This document shows positions 26,818 through 35,470 of a stretch of 64,000 nt of DNA, piece after piece (within the stretch, counting starts at the first letter, position 1; the number at the start of each line of letters is the position of its first letter). Source of the DNA: Gracilimonas sp. (lineage in GTDB: Bacteria; Bacteroidota; Rhodothermia; Balneolales; Balneolaceae); the NCBI GenBank assembly GCA_022450045.1, contig JAKURD010000002.1:248001-312000 (forward strand), in the 5' to 3' direction. Below the pieces are notes generated by a model. It was not told the origin of the DNA, ran no database searches, and worked only from the letters and a program-made list of their open reading frames with translations. Both the position numbers and the translations under genes were made by a program.

Positions 26818-28179
26818 TTAGTTTGAAGTTGAATCAGCGTTCTCGGCTTGTTGTTCTCTAAGATCCCGGAGAAAGGCCAGGCGTTCCTCACGAGACATTC
26901 CTTGCATTTTCTCTCGTACTACCTCGCGTTCTTCTTCGCTCATGTTTGCCAGCGGGTTTTGGCCGGGAGCTCTATTACTTGCCGGTTGATCCTCATTCCC
27001 TCCAATTTGGCGTTCTTCAGGTGCCTGAAAACGATCACCGGAAGCAACCGAAATGCGTGCCCCGTCTTCAAGTCCGCTCTGTCCGGTAACTATGATCTTA
27101 TCATCCGGAAGAAGGCCGGCCAGAACTTCGATCCTGTCACCTTGTTCAATTCCCAGGTCAAGCTCCCGGCGTTCGGCTACCGAATCACCTCGGGAGACAA
27201 ATACAGAATACGTTCTATCAAGGTCGATGGTATTGGTTTCCGGGTTGATGAACGTTTCCACTTGCTCCACAAGAGCACTTCGGGGAACGACCATAGCTTG
27301 TTCTTTTGTGGTGATGTTGATGACATTTTCGACCAATACGCCGGGATAAATAGCATCTCCTGTCTGAGTTAAGGTAATCACAACTTCACCTAAACCGGTG
27401 GTAGGGTCAAGCTGTGGACTTTTTCGGGATACGATACCTCGTGCGTTAACTTCGCTTTCATTAGAGAGGCGCATATTAACTTCCTGTCCGATCTTAACAG
27501 CCCGCCAGTCTTGCAAGGGTAAATAAATTCGGGACTCATACCCGTTGGTACTGGCTATCTGAAATAGTTCAGTGCCTGTACTTGCAATGTCGCCTACTTC
27601 AAGAGCTCGCGAAACAACCACGCCATTTACAGGAGATTTTACCTCTGTATTATTAAAATTTTCGAGTGCCTGAGTTAGAGAAGAACGGGCAGATTCAAAT
27701 TGAGCCAGGGAGTTCTGATAGGCAGCTTGGGCAATGTCCAATTCAGATTCGCTGGTAAGGCCGCGTTCATTGAGGCGTTGTTGCCTGTTATATTCTGAAC
27801 TGTCGCGCTGCAATGCAATGCGGCTTTGTTCGACTTGAGAACGGGCCTGAGCCAATTCATCACGAAAGGTAGCATCGTAGATCTTAGCAAGAGCTTGACC
27901 CTGGCGAACAGTATCGCCCAGATCAACATAAAATTCAGTAATTCTATTGCTTACCTGCGGCTGAACGGATATGACATTTTGTGCTTTCACATTTCCATAA
28001 GATCGAACTTGTTCAGCAATAGTACTGATCTCAACCTCACTTGTTTCTACACTTGTAACTCGTTGACCTTGTCCGCCAAACGTGGAAAAATTAGATTGGC
28101 TATTTTCGGCCGAGTTATCGCCCCCGCAGCTAATGATGAATACGCTTAAAATGGATAATAGGAGTAACGTCTTTTTCAC
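26818..28179 (-). CDS. RND efflux periplasmic adaptor, lipoprotein
   Basis: 453 residues starting at a GTG. The signal LLLSILSVFIISCGG has a lipobox with Cys at about residue 18. The mature protein has the membrane-fusion order: lipoyl half VQPQVSNRITEFYVDLGDTV, a coiled-coil hairpin (about 105-175), second lipoyl half VKSPVNGVVVSRALEVGD, beta barrel, and a C-terminal tail rich in Gln/Asn/Glu. It links the two downstream permeases to an outer-membrane channel and is the first gene of the operon. Confidence 0.9.
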   Translation of the reverse strand: MKKTLLLLSILSVFIISCGGDNSAENSQSNFSTFGGQGQRVTSVETSEVEISTIAEQVRSYGNVKAQNVISVQPQVSNRITEFYVDLGDTVRQGQALAKIYDATFRDELAQARSQVEQSRIALQRDSSEYNRQQRLNERGLTSESELDIAQAAYQNSLAQFESARSSLTQALENFNNTEVKSPVNGVVVSRALEVGDIASTGTELFQIASTNGYESRIYLPLQDWRAVKIGQEVNMRLSNESEVNARGIVSRKSPQLDPTTGLGEVVITLTQTGDAIYPGVLVENVINITTKEQAMVVPRSALVEQVETFINPETNTIDLDRTYSVFVSRGDSVAERRELDLGIEQGDRIEVLAGLLPDDKIIVTGQSGLEDGARISVASGDRFQAPEERQIGGNEDQPASNRAPGQNPLANMSEEEREVVREKMQGMSREERLAFLRDLREQQAENADSTSN

Positions 28180-28373
28180 TTGATTGATTTTGAATTTTTG
28201 AGTCTCTAAAAAATTTTTGCACTAATACATATAAGTTCAGCAGAAAGTTTGTTTTTACAAGGCTTAATTATGTAAAAAAAAGAAATCATATGTTCCTATT
28301 TGCAATGAATGAAAGGAAATGAATGCTTATCTTTATCTTAGATGTCAACCATTCACTAAACTTTTGTTCATAC

Positions 28374-29030
28374 ATGAAATTTTTTATTGATACAGCAGAT
28401 TTAGACGAAATTAAAGAAGCCAATGATCTTGGTGTATTGGATGGGGTTACAACGAATCCAAGTCTTTGTGCAAAAATTGGGGTTAAAGATTTTGAGGGAC
28501 ATATTGCTAAGATCTGTAATATAGTTGAGGGAGATGTATCAGCAGAAGTTGTTTCCACGACTTATGATGAGATCGTGGAAGAAGGTCGGAAAATTGCCGA
28601 TATCGCTGACAATGTGGTGGTAAAAGTTCCTTTGATCAAGGATGGCATCAAGGCTATTAAAACATTTTCAGAAGATGGAATTAAGACGAATTGTACGCTT
28701 TGCTTTTCTGCAACCCAGGCATTGATCGCTGCAAAAGCAGGGGCGACTTATATCTCTCCATTTCTTGGACGATTGGATGATATCTCCACGGAGGGCATGC
28801 AGCTTATCCGCGACATTGTGCAGATCTATGATAATTATGGGTACCGAACAGAAGTACTTGCTGCAAGTATCCGTCACCCAATGCATGTACTTGAATGTGC
28901 AAAAGAGGGAGCAGATGTGGCTACCATGCCGCTGAGTGTGATCAAAGGATTGCTGAAGCACCCACTTACTGACAGCGGACTTGAGCGTTTTCTTCAGGAT
29001 TGGGAAGACCTTCAGAATAGCCTGAAGTGA
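28374..29030 (+). CDS. fsa: Fructose-6-phosphate aldolase / TalC-type transaldolase
   Basis: 218 residues from the ATG at 28374; the frame extends 17 codons upstream but the family begins at [16 protein letters not shown]. The Schiff-base Lys is in [12 protein letters not shown] (about residue 84), and the C-terminal signature has [20 protein letters not shown] followed by [11 protein letters not shown]. Catalyses transfer or cleavage of dihydroxyacetone units in the non-oxidative pentose phosphate pathway. Cytoplasmic decamer in known members. Monocistronic, ending at a strong terminator. Confidence 0.93.
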   Translation: MKFFIDTADLDEIKEANDLGVLDGVTTNPSLCAKIGVKDFEGHIAKICNIVEGDVSAEVVSTTYDEIVEEGRKIADIADNVVVKVPLIKDGIKAIKTFSEDGIKTNCTLCFSATQALIAAKAGATYISPFLGRLDDISTEGMQLIRDIVQIYDNYGYRTEVLAASIRHPMHVLECAKEGADVATMPLSVIKGLLKHPLTDSGLERFLQDWEDLQNSLK

Positions 29031-29396
29031 TCATCTGATCGCAAACAATTCTATTCGGATATAAAAAAGCGAAGGAGCAAATTCCTTCGCTTTTTTATAC
29101 TCTTTTAAATGGAAAGGAATAAGAACAGTCCAAAAAATGATATTGGGAATTGTACCAAATTTTACCTCTTTCCAGTCTTTCCATATCAGTGTTTGCGAAA
29201 GGGTAACCCCTGATACTCCAACTCCGATGTAATAAGGTGAATTTCCCAAATATAAAATAGCCATCGCAATAAAAAGGAATGAAGTAAGCAGCCAGATCAT
29301 GCCTGAAGCTTTATTAATCGGCATTTTTAGCTCTTCGACCTCAGCAAGTTCAAATGCTTTTAGAAATCCAGGCAGATGGATCAACCCGTGGATCAC
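29031..29396 (-). pseudogene. Remnant of a small membrane protein
   Basis: The frame starts at a GTG (29396) directly at GLIHLPGFLKAFELAEVEEL. Relatives I recall have a first membrane helix before this motif, which is missing here: an in-frame stop lies 21 bp upstream. Two helices follow (SGMIWLLTSFLFIAMAIL and the VSGVTLSQTL region), then FGTIPNIIFW. The last ~25 residues are encoded by the transaldolase terminator and look unrelated. I read this as a gene eroded at both ends; a short genuine membrane protein is the alternative. Confidence 0.45.
29063..29096. terminator. Strong terminator after the transaldolase gene
   Basis: 14-bp perfect stem AAAAAAGCGAAGGA / TCCTTCGCTTTTTT with a 6-nt loop, 32 bp after the transaldolase stop. 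It works in both directions and lies inside the tail of the membrane-protein remnant on the other strand. Confidence 0.9.
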
Positions 29397-29417
29397 TCCC
29401 TGAGCCGGAATACAGTA

Positions 29418-30512
29418 CTAATCATTAAAAGTAAGTTTGAACACTGAACCTTCATTTACTTTACTGTTTACCGTGATCTTTCCATTTAAACTGTTAATGT
29501 GGTTATACACCAAATATAACCCAATGCCCTTGCTGTCTCTGTGTTCGTGGAAAGTTTGATCCAGCCCAAACACATTGTCTTTTTGTTTTTCGCTGTCAAA
29601 TCCAATTCCGTTATCAGAGAATATAAGCTGCTTTTTTCCATCTGAGATCTCTGTCTTTATAGTGATAAAAGGGTCCCGATCCGGATGTACATATTTAATA
29701 GAATTGGTGATCAGATTTAGAAAAATACTCTCTAAATACCCGGGGTTAAATTTTACCGATTCAAAAGCGCTTAGATCGATCTGAAAAGATGTATTTGAAT
29801 CCTTTATAAGTGAATCCAGAGTTAGTTGTATGGAATCAATCACATCCATAAGTTTAACATCAACCAGGATTATTGATTGTGAGTCTTGAATCTTCAGGTC
29901 ATCTACGTAACTGTCTAAAGTTGTTTTAAGATTTTCTGTAGATTTCTTTAGCAATTCAATGAACTTACGGGTTTCCTCATTAGTTATATGGGAAACATCC
30001 ATCAAGCTGAATATAGCAAGCAGGTTACTAACAGGTGCCCTGAGATCATGAGAAGTAGTGTAGTTGAGCTGCTTTAACCGGCTATTGGTTTTGCTTAATT
30101 CCGAAAGCAACTGGTTTCGTTCTTCTTCATGTTTCTTTTTATGAGTGATGTTCTTGGCAATGGCATAAACCAATTCTTCCTCTTTAACAGGTATCGAAGT
30201 CCAGGCAAACCAAACGATTTCTCCCTGTTTTGTAATATACCGGTTCTCGAAATTTGTAAGAGGCTTTCCATAAAGGATCGGTTCACGATATTTTTGAGTG
30301 ATCTCTTTATCCTCCGGATGCTGAAAATAATTAATGGGTTTAGAAAGGAGCTCTTCTTCCGTATATCCCAAAGTTTTGCATACGGCAGGATTTACCCTTT
30401 TAAAATACCCGTCAAAACCGGCAATACAAAGTAAATCATGCGACAGTTCGAAAAACGGGACTAATGAATAGTCCGTCTGAATTTCCAACTTATTGTCGTT
30501 GTTCAAGGTCAT
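29418..30512 (-). CDS. PAS-domain sensor histidine kinase
   Basis: 364 residues, no transmembrane segment, so a soluble sensor. PAS domain at about 15-125 (FFELSHDLLCIAGFDGYFKR, then a PAC-like NRYITKQGEIVWFAW). HisKA has the phosphoacceptor H155 in YTTSHDLRAPVSNL. HATPase_c has the N box NLITNSIKYVHPDRD, G1 FSDNGIGFD and G2 KGIGLYLVYNHI. It autophosphorylates and should pass phosphate to a response regulator, but none is encoded nearby. The signal sensed by the PAS domain is unknown. Confidence 0.9.
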   Translation of the reverse strand: MTLNNDNKLEIQTDYSLVPFFELSHDLLCIAGFDGYFKRVNPAVCKTLGYTEEELLSKPINYFQHPEDKEITQKYREPILYGKPLTNFENRYITKQGEIVWFAWTSIPVKEEELVYAIAKNITHKKKHEEERNQLLSELSKTNSRLKQLNYTTSHDLRAPVSNLLAIFSLMDVSHITNEETRKFIELLKKSTENLKTTLDSYVDDLKIQDSQSIILVDVKLMDVIDSIQLTLDSLIKDSNTSFQIDLSAFESVKFNPGYLESIFLNLITNSIKYVHPDRDPFITIKTEISDGKKQLIFSDNGIGFDSEKQKDNVFGLDQTFHEHRDSKGIGLYLVYNHINSLNGKITVNSKVNEGSVFKLTFND

Positions 30513-30634
30513 GAATTTTGATTTAATTTGTCCTAATGTAGCAGTTCAATTTTAGGCGAATCTAATAGTTGGGCACGATATTACCTAACCTTAAATAAAA
30601 AAATCAGTACTTACGTGTAATTAAGTATGGATAT

Positions 30635-32113
30635 CTATGCAGTGCCAATCAAATCCTGAGCAATGATCGAAGATGAGAGTACCCCGGGGAGTCCTGCGCC
30701 CGGATGGGTTCCGGCTCCTACAAAGTAGAGATTATCGACATCTTCACTTTTGTTATGCGGACGAAACCATGCGGATTGTGTTAAGATCGGCTCCACTGAA
30801 AATGCAGACCCTTTATAACTGTTCAATACATTCTGAAAATGCAGCGGATCAATGTAATGCTCAGCTATGATGTTTTCCTGAAGATCAGGAAGATAATTTT
30901 CTTCAAGAAAATTCATGATGGCATCGCGGTATTTTGGCGCCATTTCATTCCAGTCGGTACCGCTGTCCAAATGTGGAACAGGTGATAATACATAGAACCC
31001 TTCGCAGCCTTCCGGCGCCATCGAAGGATCGGTTATGGTAGGAATGTGGAGGTACAGTGAGAAATCTTCGGAAAGATTTTTTTTATGGAAAATATCTTCC
31101 AGCAATCCTTTGTATCGTTCGCCCAGAATAATGTTGTGGTGGGCAAGCCCGGAATCCAAATATCTTTTCCTGGTCCCGAAATAGATCACAAAAAGCGACA
31201 TACTATATTTGGTGCGCTCGATTTTTCGGTCGGTATATTTCTTACGGTGTTTGGGATTGATGAGATTTTTGTAGGTAAATGCAACATCGGCATTGGAAAC
31301 GATCTCATCGGCATCAAATTGATCTCCATTCATAAGCCGGACGCCGGTGGCTTTTCCATTTTTAATAAGAATTTCATCCACTTCGGCTTCGGTGTGGATC
31401 TTTCCGCCTTGCTCGAGAATCAGTTTTTCAAGGGCATCCACAATAGCTCCGGTTCCGCCCATGGCGTAATGAACGCCCCACTCGCGCTCGAGATAATGGA
31501 TCATGGCGTAGATAGAGGTGGTATCGAATGGGTTTCCCCCTACCAATAAAGGGTGGAATGAAAAACACTGCCTCAGAAATTCATCTTTAATGAACTGGGC
31601 CACATATTTATATACTGTCTTGTAAGACTGAAGCTTGATGAGGTCCGGGGCAACCTTTAGCATGTCTGTGAATTTTAGGAAAGGCTGGTCGGCAAGTTCC
31701 ACAAATCCCTTATCGAAAATGGCTTTGGTGGTTTTGATGAATTTCTCGTAGCCTTCAACATCACCCGGATTTCGTTTTCGGATCTCTTCAAGAGTAAATT
31801 CGTGATCGTTGTTATAATCGAAATGCTTTCCCTGAGCATCAAAGATCCGGTAAAAAGGATCGCAGGGCACGAACTCAACATAATCTTCACGTTTTTTGCC
31901 TGCGGCTTCAAAGATATCATCAAACATAAACGGAGCAGTGATAACAGTAGGGCCGCCATCAAACTTGAATCCGTTTTTTTCATACACGTAAGCACGTCCG
32001 CCAAGTTTGTCTCTTTTTTCGAGGATGGTAACATCGTGCCCGTCAGAGAGTAGTCGGGAAGCAGCACCAAGTCCGCCAAATCCACTTCCAATAACAAGGA
32101 TCTTTTTTTTCAT
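30635..32113 (-). CDS. crtI: CrtI-family phytoene desaturase
   Basis: 492 residues. FAD-binding Rossmann start [19 protein letters not shown], then [20 protein letters not shown], the hallmark of carotenoid desaturases. The C-terminal FAD motif is [20 protein letters not shown]. Introduces double bonds into phytoene on the way to lycopene or related pigments at the membrane. No other carotenoid genes adjoin it, so the pathway is scattered, or this paralogue acts on a later intermediate (CrtD/CrtJ-like). Upstream is rlpA, 67 bp away on the same strand. Confidence 0.88.
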   Translation of the reverse strand: MKKKILVIGSGFGGLGAASRLLSDGHDVTILEKRDKLGGRAYVYEKNGFKFDGGPTVITAPFMFDDIFEAAGKKREDYVEFVPCDPFYRIFDAQGKHFDYNNDHEFTLEEIRKRNPGDVEGYEKFIKTTKAIFDKGFVELADQPFLKFTDMLKVAPDLIKLQSYKTVYKYVAQFIKDEFLRQCFSFHPLLVGGNPFDTTSIYAMIHYLEREWGVHYAMGGTGAIVDALEKLILEQGGKIHTEAEVDEILIKNGKATGVRLMNGDQFDADEIVSNADVAFTYKNLINPKHRKKYTDRKIERTKYSMSLFVIYFGTRKRYLDSGLAHHNIILGERYKGLLEDIFHKKNLSEDFSLYLHIPTITDPSMAPEGCEGFYVLSPVPHLDSGTDWNEMAPKYRDAIMNFLEENYLPDLQENIIAEHYIDPLHFQNVLNSYKGSAFSVEPILTQSAWFRPHNKSEDVDNLYFVGAGTHPGAGLPGVLSSSIIAQDLIGTA

Positions 32114-32180
32114 GGATAAGATAGTTTTGCGTTTTGTGCGGAAAACGGAAAATTCAGAACAATCAATCCCGGAAGGTCAA

Positions 32181-32837
32181 TTAATTTTCGATCTGTTTCA
32201 CAAAACCGGCAAAGCCCATATTATTGAGCCGCCGCATTTCTCTTCGGGCATCATCCGGATCGGTATAGATACCATAATAGACACGATAAAAAGTTGCCCC
32301 GGAAGCATTTACTTCTTCAACTCGACTCCCATTGATATCAGCGGTTTGTTTCTCTGCCTGATTTCGGTCTTTATAAGAACCAAGTTGAACCGTGTAGGTA
32401 GGTACTTTTATATCCGTGATGCGAGAATTCTCAAGATCACCTTTTAACAAATAAAGGCGAACTCTCGCGGTTCCAGGTTCAAGCATATCCACTCTTTCTG
32501 CTGCTCCTTTGGAGAGGTCAATCACACGGTCTTTGGCATAAGGTCCCCGATCATTGATGCGAACCTGGACAGTTTTTCCATTATCGAGATTCTCCACCAA
32601 CAGGATGGTTTCGAAAGGCAAGGTCCGGTGAGCTGCAGTCACTCCATCCATATCATACACTTCACCGTTGGCTGTTAACTTTCCATGAAAATTGGGGCCA
32701 TACCAACTGGCTACTCCGTTTTCAATGGCTCGCGCATTTTCTGTAGAAGCATAATCCACACTTTTGTTAGAAATACCGCAGGCTGATAAAAATAACGCAC
32801 TTAGCAATGCAAGCGATAATAATTTAAAGGAATACAT
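32181..32837 (-). CDS. rlpA: RlpA-family septal lytic transglycosylase with SPOR domain
   Basis: 218 residues. Lipoprotein signal LLSLALLSALFLSACG (lipidated Cys about residue 20). The double-psi barrel domain has GVASWYGPNFHGKLTANGE then AAHRTLPF and VRINDRGPYAKDRVIDLS (the catalytic Asp in NDRGP). A C-terminal SPOR domain (about 145-215) has YTVQLGSYKDRNQAEKQ. SPOR binds denuded septal peptidoglycan, so the enzyme trims glycan strands at division sites from the outer membrane side. Confidence 0.92.
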   Translation of the reverse strand: MYSFKLLSLALLSALFLSACGISNKSVDYASTENARAIENGVASWYGPNFHGKLTANGEVYDMDGVTAAHRTLPFETILLVENLDNGKTVQVRINDRGPYAKDRVIDLSKGAAERVDMLEPGTARVRLYLLKGDLENSRITDIKVPTYTVQLGSYKDRNQAEKQTADINGSRVEEVNASGATFYRVYYGIYTDPDDARREMRRLNNMGFAGFVKQIEN

Positions 32838-33285
32838 GTAGATGATTTTTCATGAACAGGTAAAATATATCCCGCTTAACCGTGAAATGCTATATGGTTC
32901 AAAAAATAATGGAAATGAGAAGTAAACTGAGTGTGATTATGGCTGCGGAATACTACATGATCATGTAGTTCAATATTTTCATTTTTTATTACTTTGTTAC
33001 ATAACGTGAATTCGAGATAAAGAATTTTAAAAGGCTGTGAGATCCATCTGACGAACTTAGAGCCATCAGACCGAGAGGTAGGTTACACATTCTTGAATTC
33101 GATCTGATGGAAACCCCATCTGATCGATGGTGCAGGCGCAGGATGTTGGATTAGGCTAAGGAAAAGACACAGGTGCTTAAATCAGGCAATTGGTCAGATG
33201 GGCTTGGAGCCATCAGAACGTGACCAGAGATACACCCGGAGGCCTGATGGTTGAACAACAGTTAGGCGTCCAGATTACCAAAACC
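32838..33285. other. Non-coding stretch with recurring CATCTGA/TCAGATG motifs
   Basis: No intact gene. From about 33035 to 33255 the motif CCATCTGA and its reverse complement recur in several places (33044, 33062, 33102, 33116, 33196, 33210, 33244). Two segments starting GAGCCATCAGA (33059 and 33207) are near-identical direct repeats about 148 bp apart. This may be a decayed repetitive coding region belonging to the fragment that follows, or a structured RNA; nothing decides it. Confidence 0.4.
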
Positions 33286-33405
33286 ATGGAATATAAAACC
33301 ATGAATTATACTAAGCTGGTTCCCGTCCTGATCAAAGTGGTTCAGGAACAACAGGAAGTGATAAAACAGCTGCAAAAAGAAGCAGAAAAGCTGAAAAAGA
33401 AATAA
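33286..33405 (+). pseudogene. C-terminal fragment of an S74/tail-fibre-type chaperone domain
   Basis: 39 codons: YKTMNYTKLVPVLIKVVQEQ followed by a Lys/Glu coiled coil. This is the characteristic end of tail-fibre and peptidase S74 intramolecular chaperone domains, whose last strand (VNYTGLIPVLIEAIKEQQ-like) precedes a trimerising helix. The rest of the domain is absent; the open frame upstream reaches only a TTG at 33190 and has no family features. A decayed large surface-protein gene is the likely origin. A terminator follows. Confidence 0.55.
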
Positions 33406-33472
33406 CAGCTTTCTAAACGTGCATTCCTCAAACCCCACGCTTTGCGTTGGATCGACTGTAAGAAATTAAAAG

Positions 33473-33504
33473 CACCGCATATAAGCTATGTACGGTGTTT
33501 TTTT
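33473..33504 (+). terminator. Rho-independent terminator
   Basis: CACCG (33473-33477) pairs with CGGTG (33493-33497), with an inner CATA/TATG pairing, then seven T. Ends transcription from the fragment at 33286-33405. Confidence 0.7.
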
Positions 33505-33546
33505 GTTGAGCCGAAGATCGGATTTGAACCGACGACCTACGCTTTA

Positions 33547-33650
33547 TCCCAATAATTTGAGCCAGTGACTGGATTCGAACCAGCGGCCTATTCTTTACGA
33601 GAGAATTGCTCTACCACTGAGCTACACTGGCTTGGCTCAAATTGTCGGGA
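33547..33650. repeat. 18-bp inverted repeat framing the inner tRNA
   Basis: Left arm 33547-33564 TCCCAATAATTTGAGCCA and right arm 33633-33650 match as inverted copies at 16 of 18 positions; the inner 11 bp (AATTTGAGCCA / TGGCTCAAATT) are perfect. The left arm overlaps the last bases of the inner tRNA acceptor stem. Confidence 0.8.
33560..33631 (-). tRNA. tRNA-Thr(CGU)
   Basis: All arms are intact on the minus strand: acceptor GCCAGTG/CACTGGC, D arm GCTC...GAGC, anticodon stem ATTCT/AGAAT with loop CTCGTAA (anticodon CGU), T arm GCTGG-TTCGAAT-CCAGT. CCA is not encoded. It sits entirely inside the outer tRNA-like sequence and should decode ACG codons. Confidence 0.9.
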
Positions 33651-33682
33651 CTCTGCCAACTGAGCTGCTTCGGCACGAAGGT

Positions 33683-33714
33683 CAAAGTTACGATTCTTTT
33701 TAAATCATCTGCAA
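33683..33714 (-). promoter_or_regulatory. Promoter of the nested tRNA locus
   Basis: Minus strand TTG (33712-33714), 21-nt spacer, TAACTTTG (33683-33690): an exact Bacteroidota-type TTG-N21-TAnnTTTG promoter. The outer tRNA-like sequence begins 8 nt downstream, so transcription should start at or near its first base and read through the inner tRNA. Confidence 0.75.
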
Positions 33715-33752
33715 TAGATTTGTTTTCATCTTACCTTAAAAAGAAAAAACAG

Positions 33753-34346
33753 ATGTCGGTAACACTTACTCTGATTGCGGCTAATGTCGTAGTGACTTTG
33801 GTCACATTATATGCTGCACCAAAGCTCTTCGAAAAATTTATGATGATGCCTTATCGGGTGATAAGGGAAAATTCGTGGTATGAACTCATCAGTTCAGGCT
33901 TCGTACATGCCGGATTGGGGCACCTGTTTTTAAATATGTTCGTACTCTTCTTTTTTGGATTGGTGCTTGAGCGAAGTATTGGTCAGGAGCATTTCATTGG
34001 GCTCTATTTTACCGGACTGCTCGTTTCGAGCCTACCCTCTCTATATAAGCATAAAGACAATCCCGAATTTGTTACGGTAGGTGCTTCCGGCGCGGTTGAA
34101 AGCGTGTTATTTGGATTTATAATGCTGTTCCCGCTCGATCCTATCTACATCATGTTCATTCCTATCGGAATACCGTCAATTATATTCGGAATCTTATTTT
34201 TAATTTACAGTGTATATGCAAGCAAAAAAGAAGGGAAGATCAATCATGAAGCTCATATTGCAGGTGCCATTTGGGGATTTTTGTACCTGATCATCTTTGT
34301 GCCCAACACGATTGACCATTTCTTGTCTGTATTTGGGTTGATCTGA
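33753..34346 (+). CDS. Rhomboid-family intramembrane serine protease
   Basis: 197 residues from the ATG at 33753; the longer frame upstream runs through the tRNA locus and is not used. Six hydrophobic segments. The family features are HAGLGHLFLNMFVLFFFG (helix 2), catalytic Ser112 in TVGASGAVESV and His168 in NHEAHIAGAIWG. It cleaves membrane proteins inside the bilayer of the inner membrane. Monocistronic, convergent with serC. Confidence 0.88.
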   Translation: MSVTLTLIAANVVVTLVTLYAAPKLFEKFMMMPYRVIRENSWYELISSGFVHAGLGHLFLNMFVLFFFGLVLERSIGQEHFIGLYFTGLLVSSLPSLYKHKDNPEFVTVGASGAVESVLFGFIMLFPLDPIYIMFIPIGIPSIIFGILFLIYSVYASKKEGKINHEAHIAGAIWGFLYLIIFVPNTIDHFLSVFGLI

Positions 34347-34362
34347 TTGGTGATCGAAAAGA

Positions 34363-35442
34363 TCAGCTGTTTTTGCTTCTGAAGTACTTCATGAAATCAA
34401 CAAGAGCTTCCACAGATTCCAAGGTGCAGGCATTATAGATACTGGCCCTGATCCCACCCACTGTCCGGTGACCTTTTAAGGCAACCAGGTCATGCTTCTC
34501 TGCTTCACTAAGAAATTGCTCTTCCATTTCTTCTGATCTCAGCCGGAAGGTTACATTCATCTTTGAACGGGATTCTTTTTGGGGGGTTCCCTGATAGAAA
34601 TCGTCAGCATCAATAGCGCTATATAGGAGGTCCGATTTTTGGTCATTCAATTGTTCGAAATATGGAATCCCACCTTTCTCCTCTACCCATTTTAGCACAA
34701 GATTCACCATATAAACGGCGAAAGTTGGGGGAGTATTAAAAATGCGGCCGGCATGGGTATGATAGTTCAGAATAGTGGGGATATCTGATTTATCAGCGGT
34801 TTTCAAGAATGAATCCCGCACCAAAACCAAAGTGACGCCTGAAGGTCCGAGATTTTTTTGGGCTCCGGCGTAGATCAATCCATATTTTGGGAGATCTATT
34901 TTTCTGGATAGAAAATCTGAAGAGGCATCACAAACCAAGGGTATTCCGTTGGTTTCAGGTTCTTCGGGAAATTGGGTTCCGTAAATGGTGTTGTTGGAGG
35001 TGAAGTGAACATAGCGGGCACGTTCAGAGAACGTGAGTTCATCCTGTGCGGGTACCCGGGAAAATTCTTCTTCCTCACCACTGAAAGGTACATGCACCTT
35101 ACCAAAAAGCCTGGCTTCTTTGATAGCCTTTTTCGACCATATACCGGTGTTGATATAATCAGCGGTTTCATCCTCTTTTAAAAAATTAAAGGGAACCTGC
35201 ATAAACTGGGAACTCGCTCCGCCTTGCAGGAACATGATCTTGAAATCATTCCCCAGCCCAAGTAATCTGATCAAACGTTCTTTTGCTTCATGATCTACCT
35301 GGGTATAGGATCTGCCCCGGTGGCTTTGTTCCATAATGGAAACACCATCACCGTGGTAATCAAGGAGTTCCTCTTGAACGGTTTTTAGAACTTCAAGAGG
35401 AAGGGCTGCGGGTCCAGCACTAAAATTATGTACGCGTTTCAT
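34363..35442 (-). CDS. serC: Phosphoserine aminotransferase
   Basis: 359 residues, full length. Start MKRVHNFSAGPAALPLEVL, the typical SerC opening. PLP Lys in LIYAGAQKNLGPSGVTLV (about residue 196) and phosphate-binding SSQFMQVPFNF and ISIMEQSHRGRSY-type segments are present. Converts 3-phosphohydroxypyruvate to phosphoserine in serine synthesis, and also serves pyridoxal phosphate synthesis. Located 28 bp after the DUF1015 gene, an association common in this phylum. serA is not adjacent here. Confidence 0.95.
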   Translation of the reverse strand: MKRVHNFSAGPAALPLEVLKTVQEELLDYHGDGVSIMEQSHRGRSYTQVDHEAKERLIRLLGLGNDFKIMFLQGGASSQFMQVPFNFLKEDETADYINTGIWSKKAIKEARLFGKVHVPFSGEEEEFSRVPAQDELTFSERARYVHFTSNNTIYGTQFPEEPETNGIPLVCDASSDFLSRKIDLPKYGLIYAGAQKNLGPSGVTLVLVRDSFLKTADKSDIPTILNYHTHAGRIFNTPPTFAVYMVNLVLKWVEEKGGIPYFEQLNDQKSDLLYSAIDADDFYQGTPQKESRSKMNVTFRLRSEEMEEQFLSEAEKHDLVALKGHRTVGGIRASIYNACTLESVEALVDFMKYFRSKNS

Positions 35443-35470
35443 GTGATCAGTGAGTGAATGAGGGTTAGTG

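Larger units (their letters stand above)
33509..33674 (-). tRNA. Outer tRNA-like sequence interrupted by an inserted tRNA
   Basis: Minus strand: 5' GCCGAAG acceptor, CA, D arm GCTC-AGTTGGCA-GAGT. After the insert it continues with AGGTC, the T arm GTCGG-TTCAAAT-CCGAT, and CTTCGGC, which closes the acceptor perfectly. The anticodon arm is replaced by an 18-bp imperfect hairpin carrying a whole tRNA-Thr. The 3' strand AGCGT of a former anticodon stem seems to remain without its 5' partner, so no anticodon can be read. A well-placed promoter (33683-33714) sits directly before it. Either a broken tRNA gene or a composite tRNA transcript. Confidence 0.55.

Noticed and set aside
28323..28373. Upstream start for the transaldolase
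   Set aside because: The extra 17 residues are not family-like; [13 protein letters not shown] is the standard beginning.
33190..33285. Upstream extension of the S74 fragment from a TTG
   Set aside because: The extra 32 codons lie in the CATCTGA repeat region, have no family similarity and begin at a TTG.
33642..33752. N-terminal extension of the rhomboid frame
   Set aside because: It reads through the tRNA locus and its promoter; the protein family begins at the ATG at 33753.
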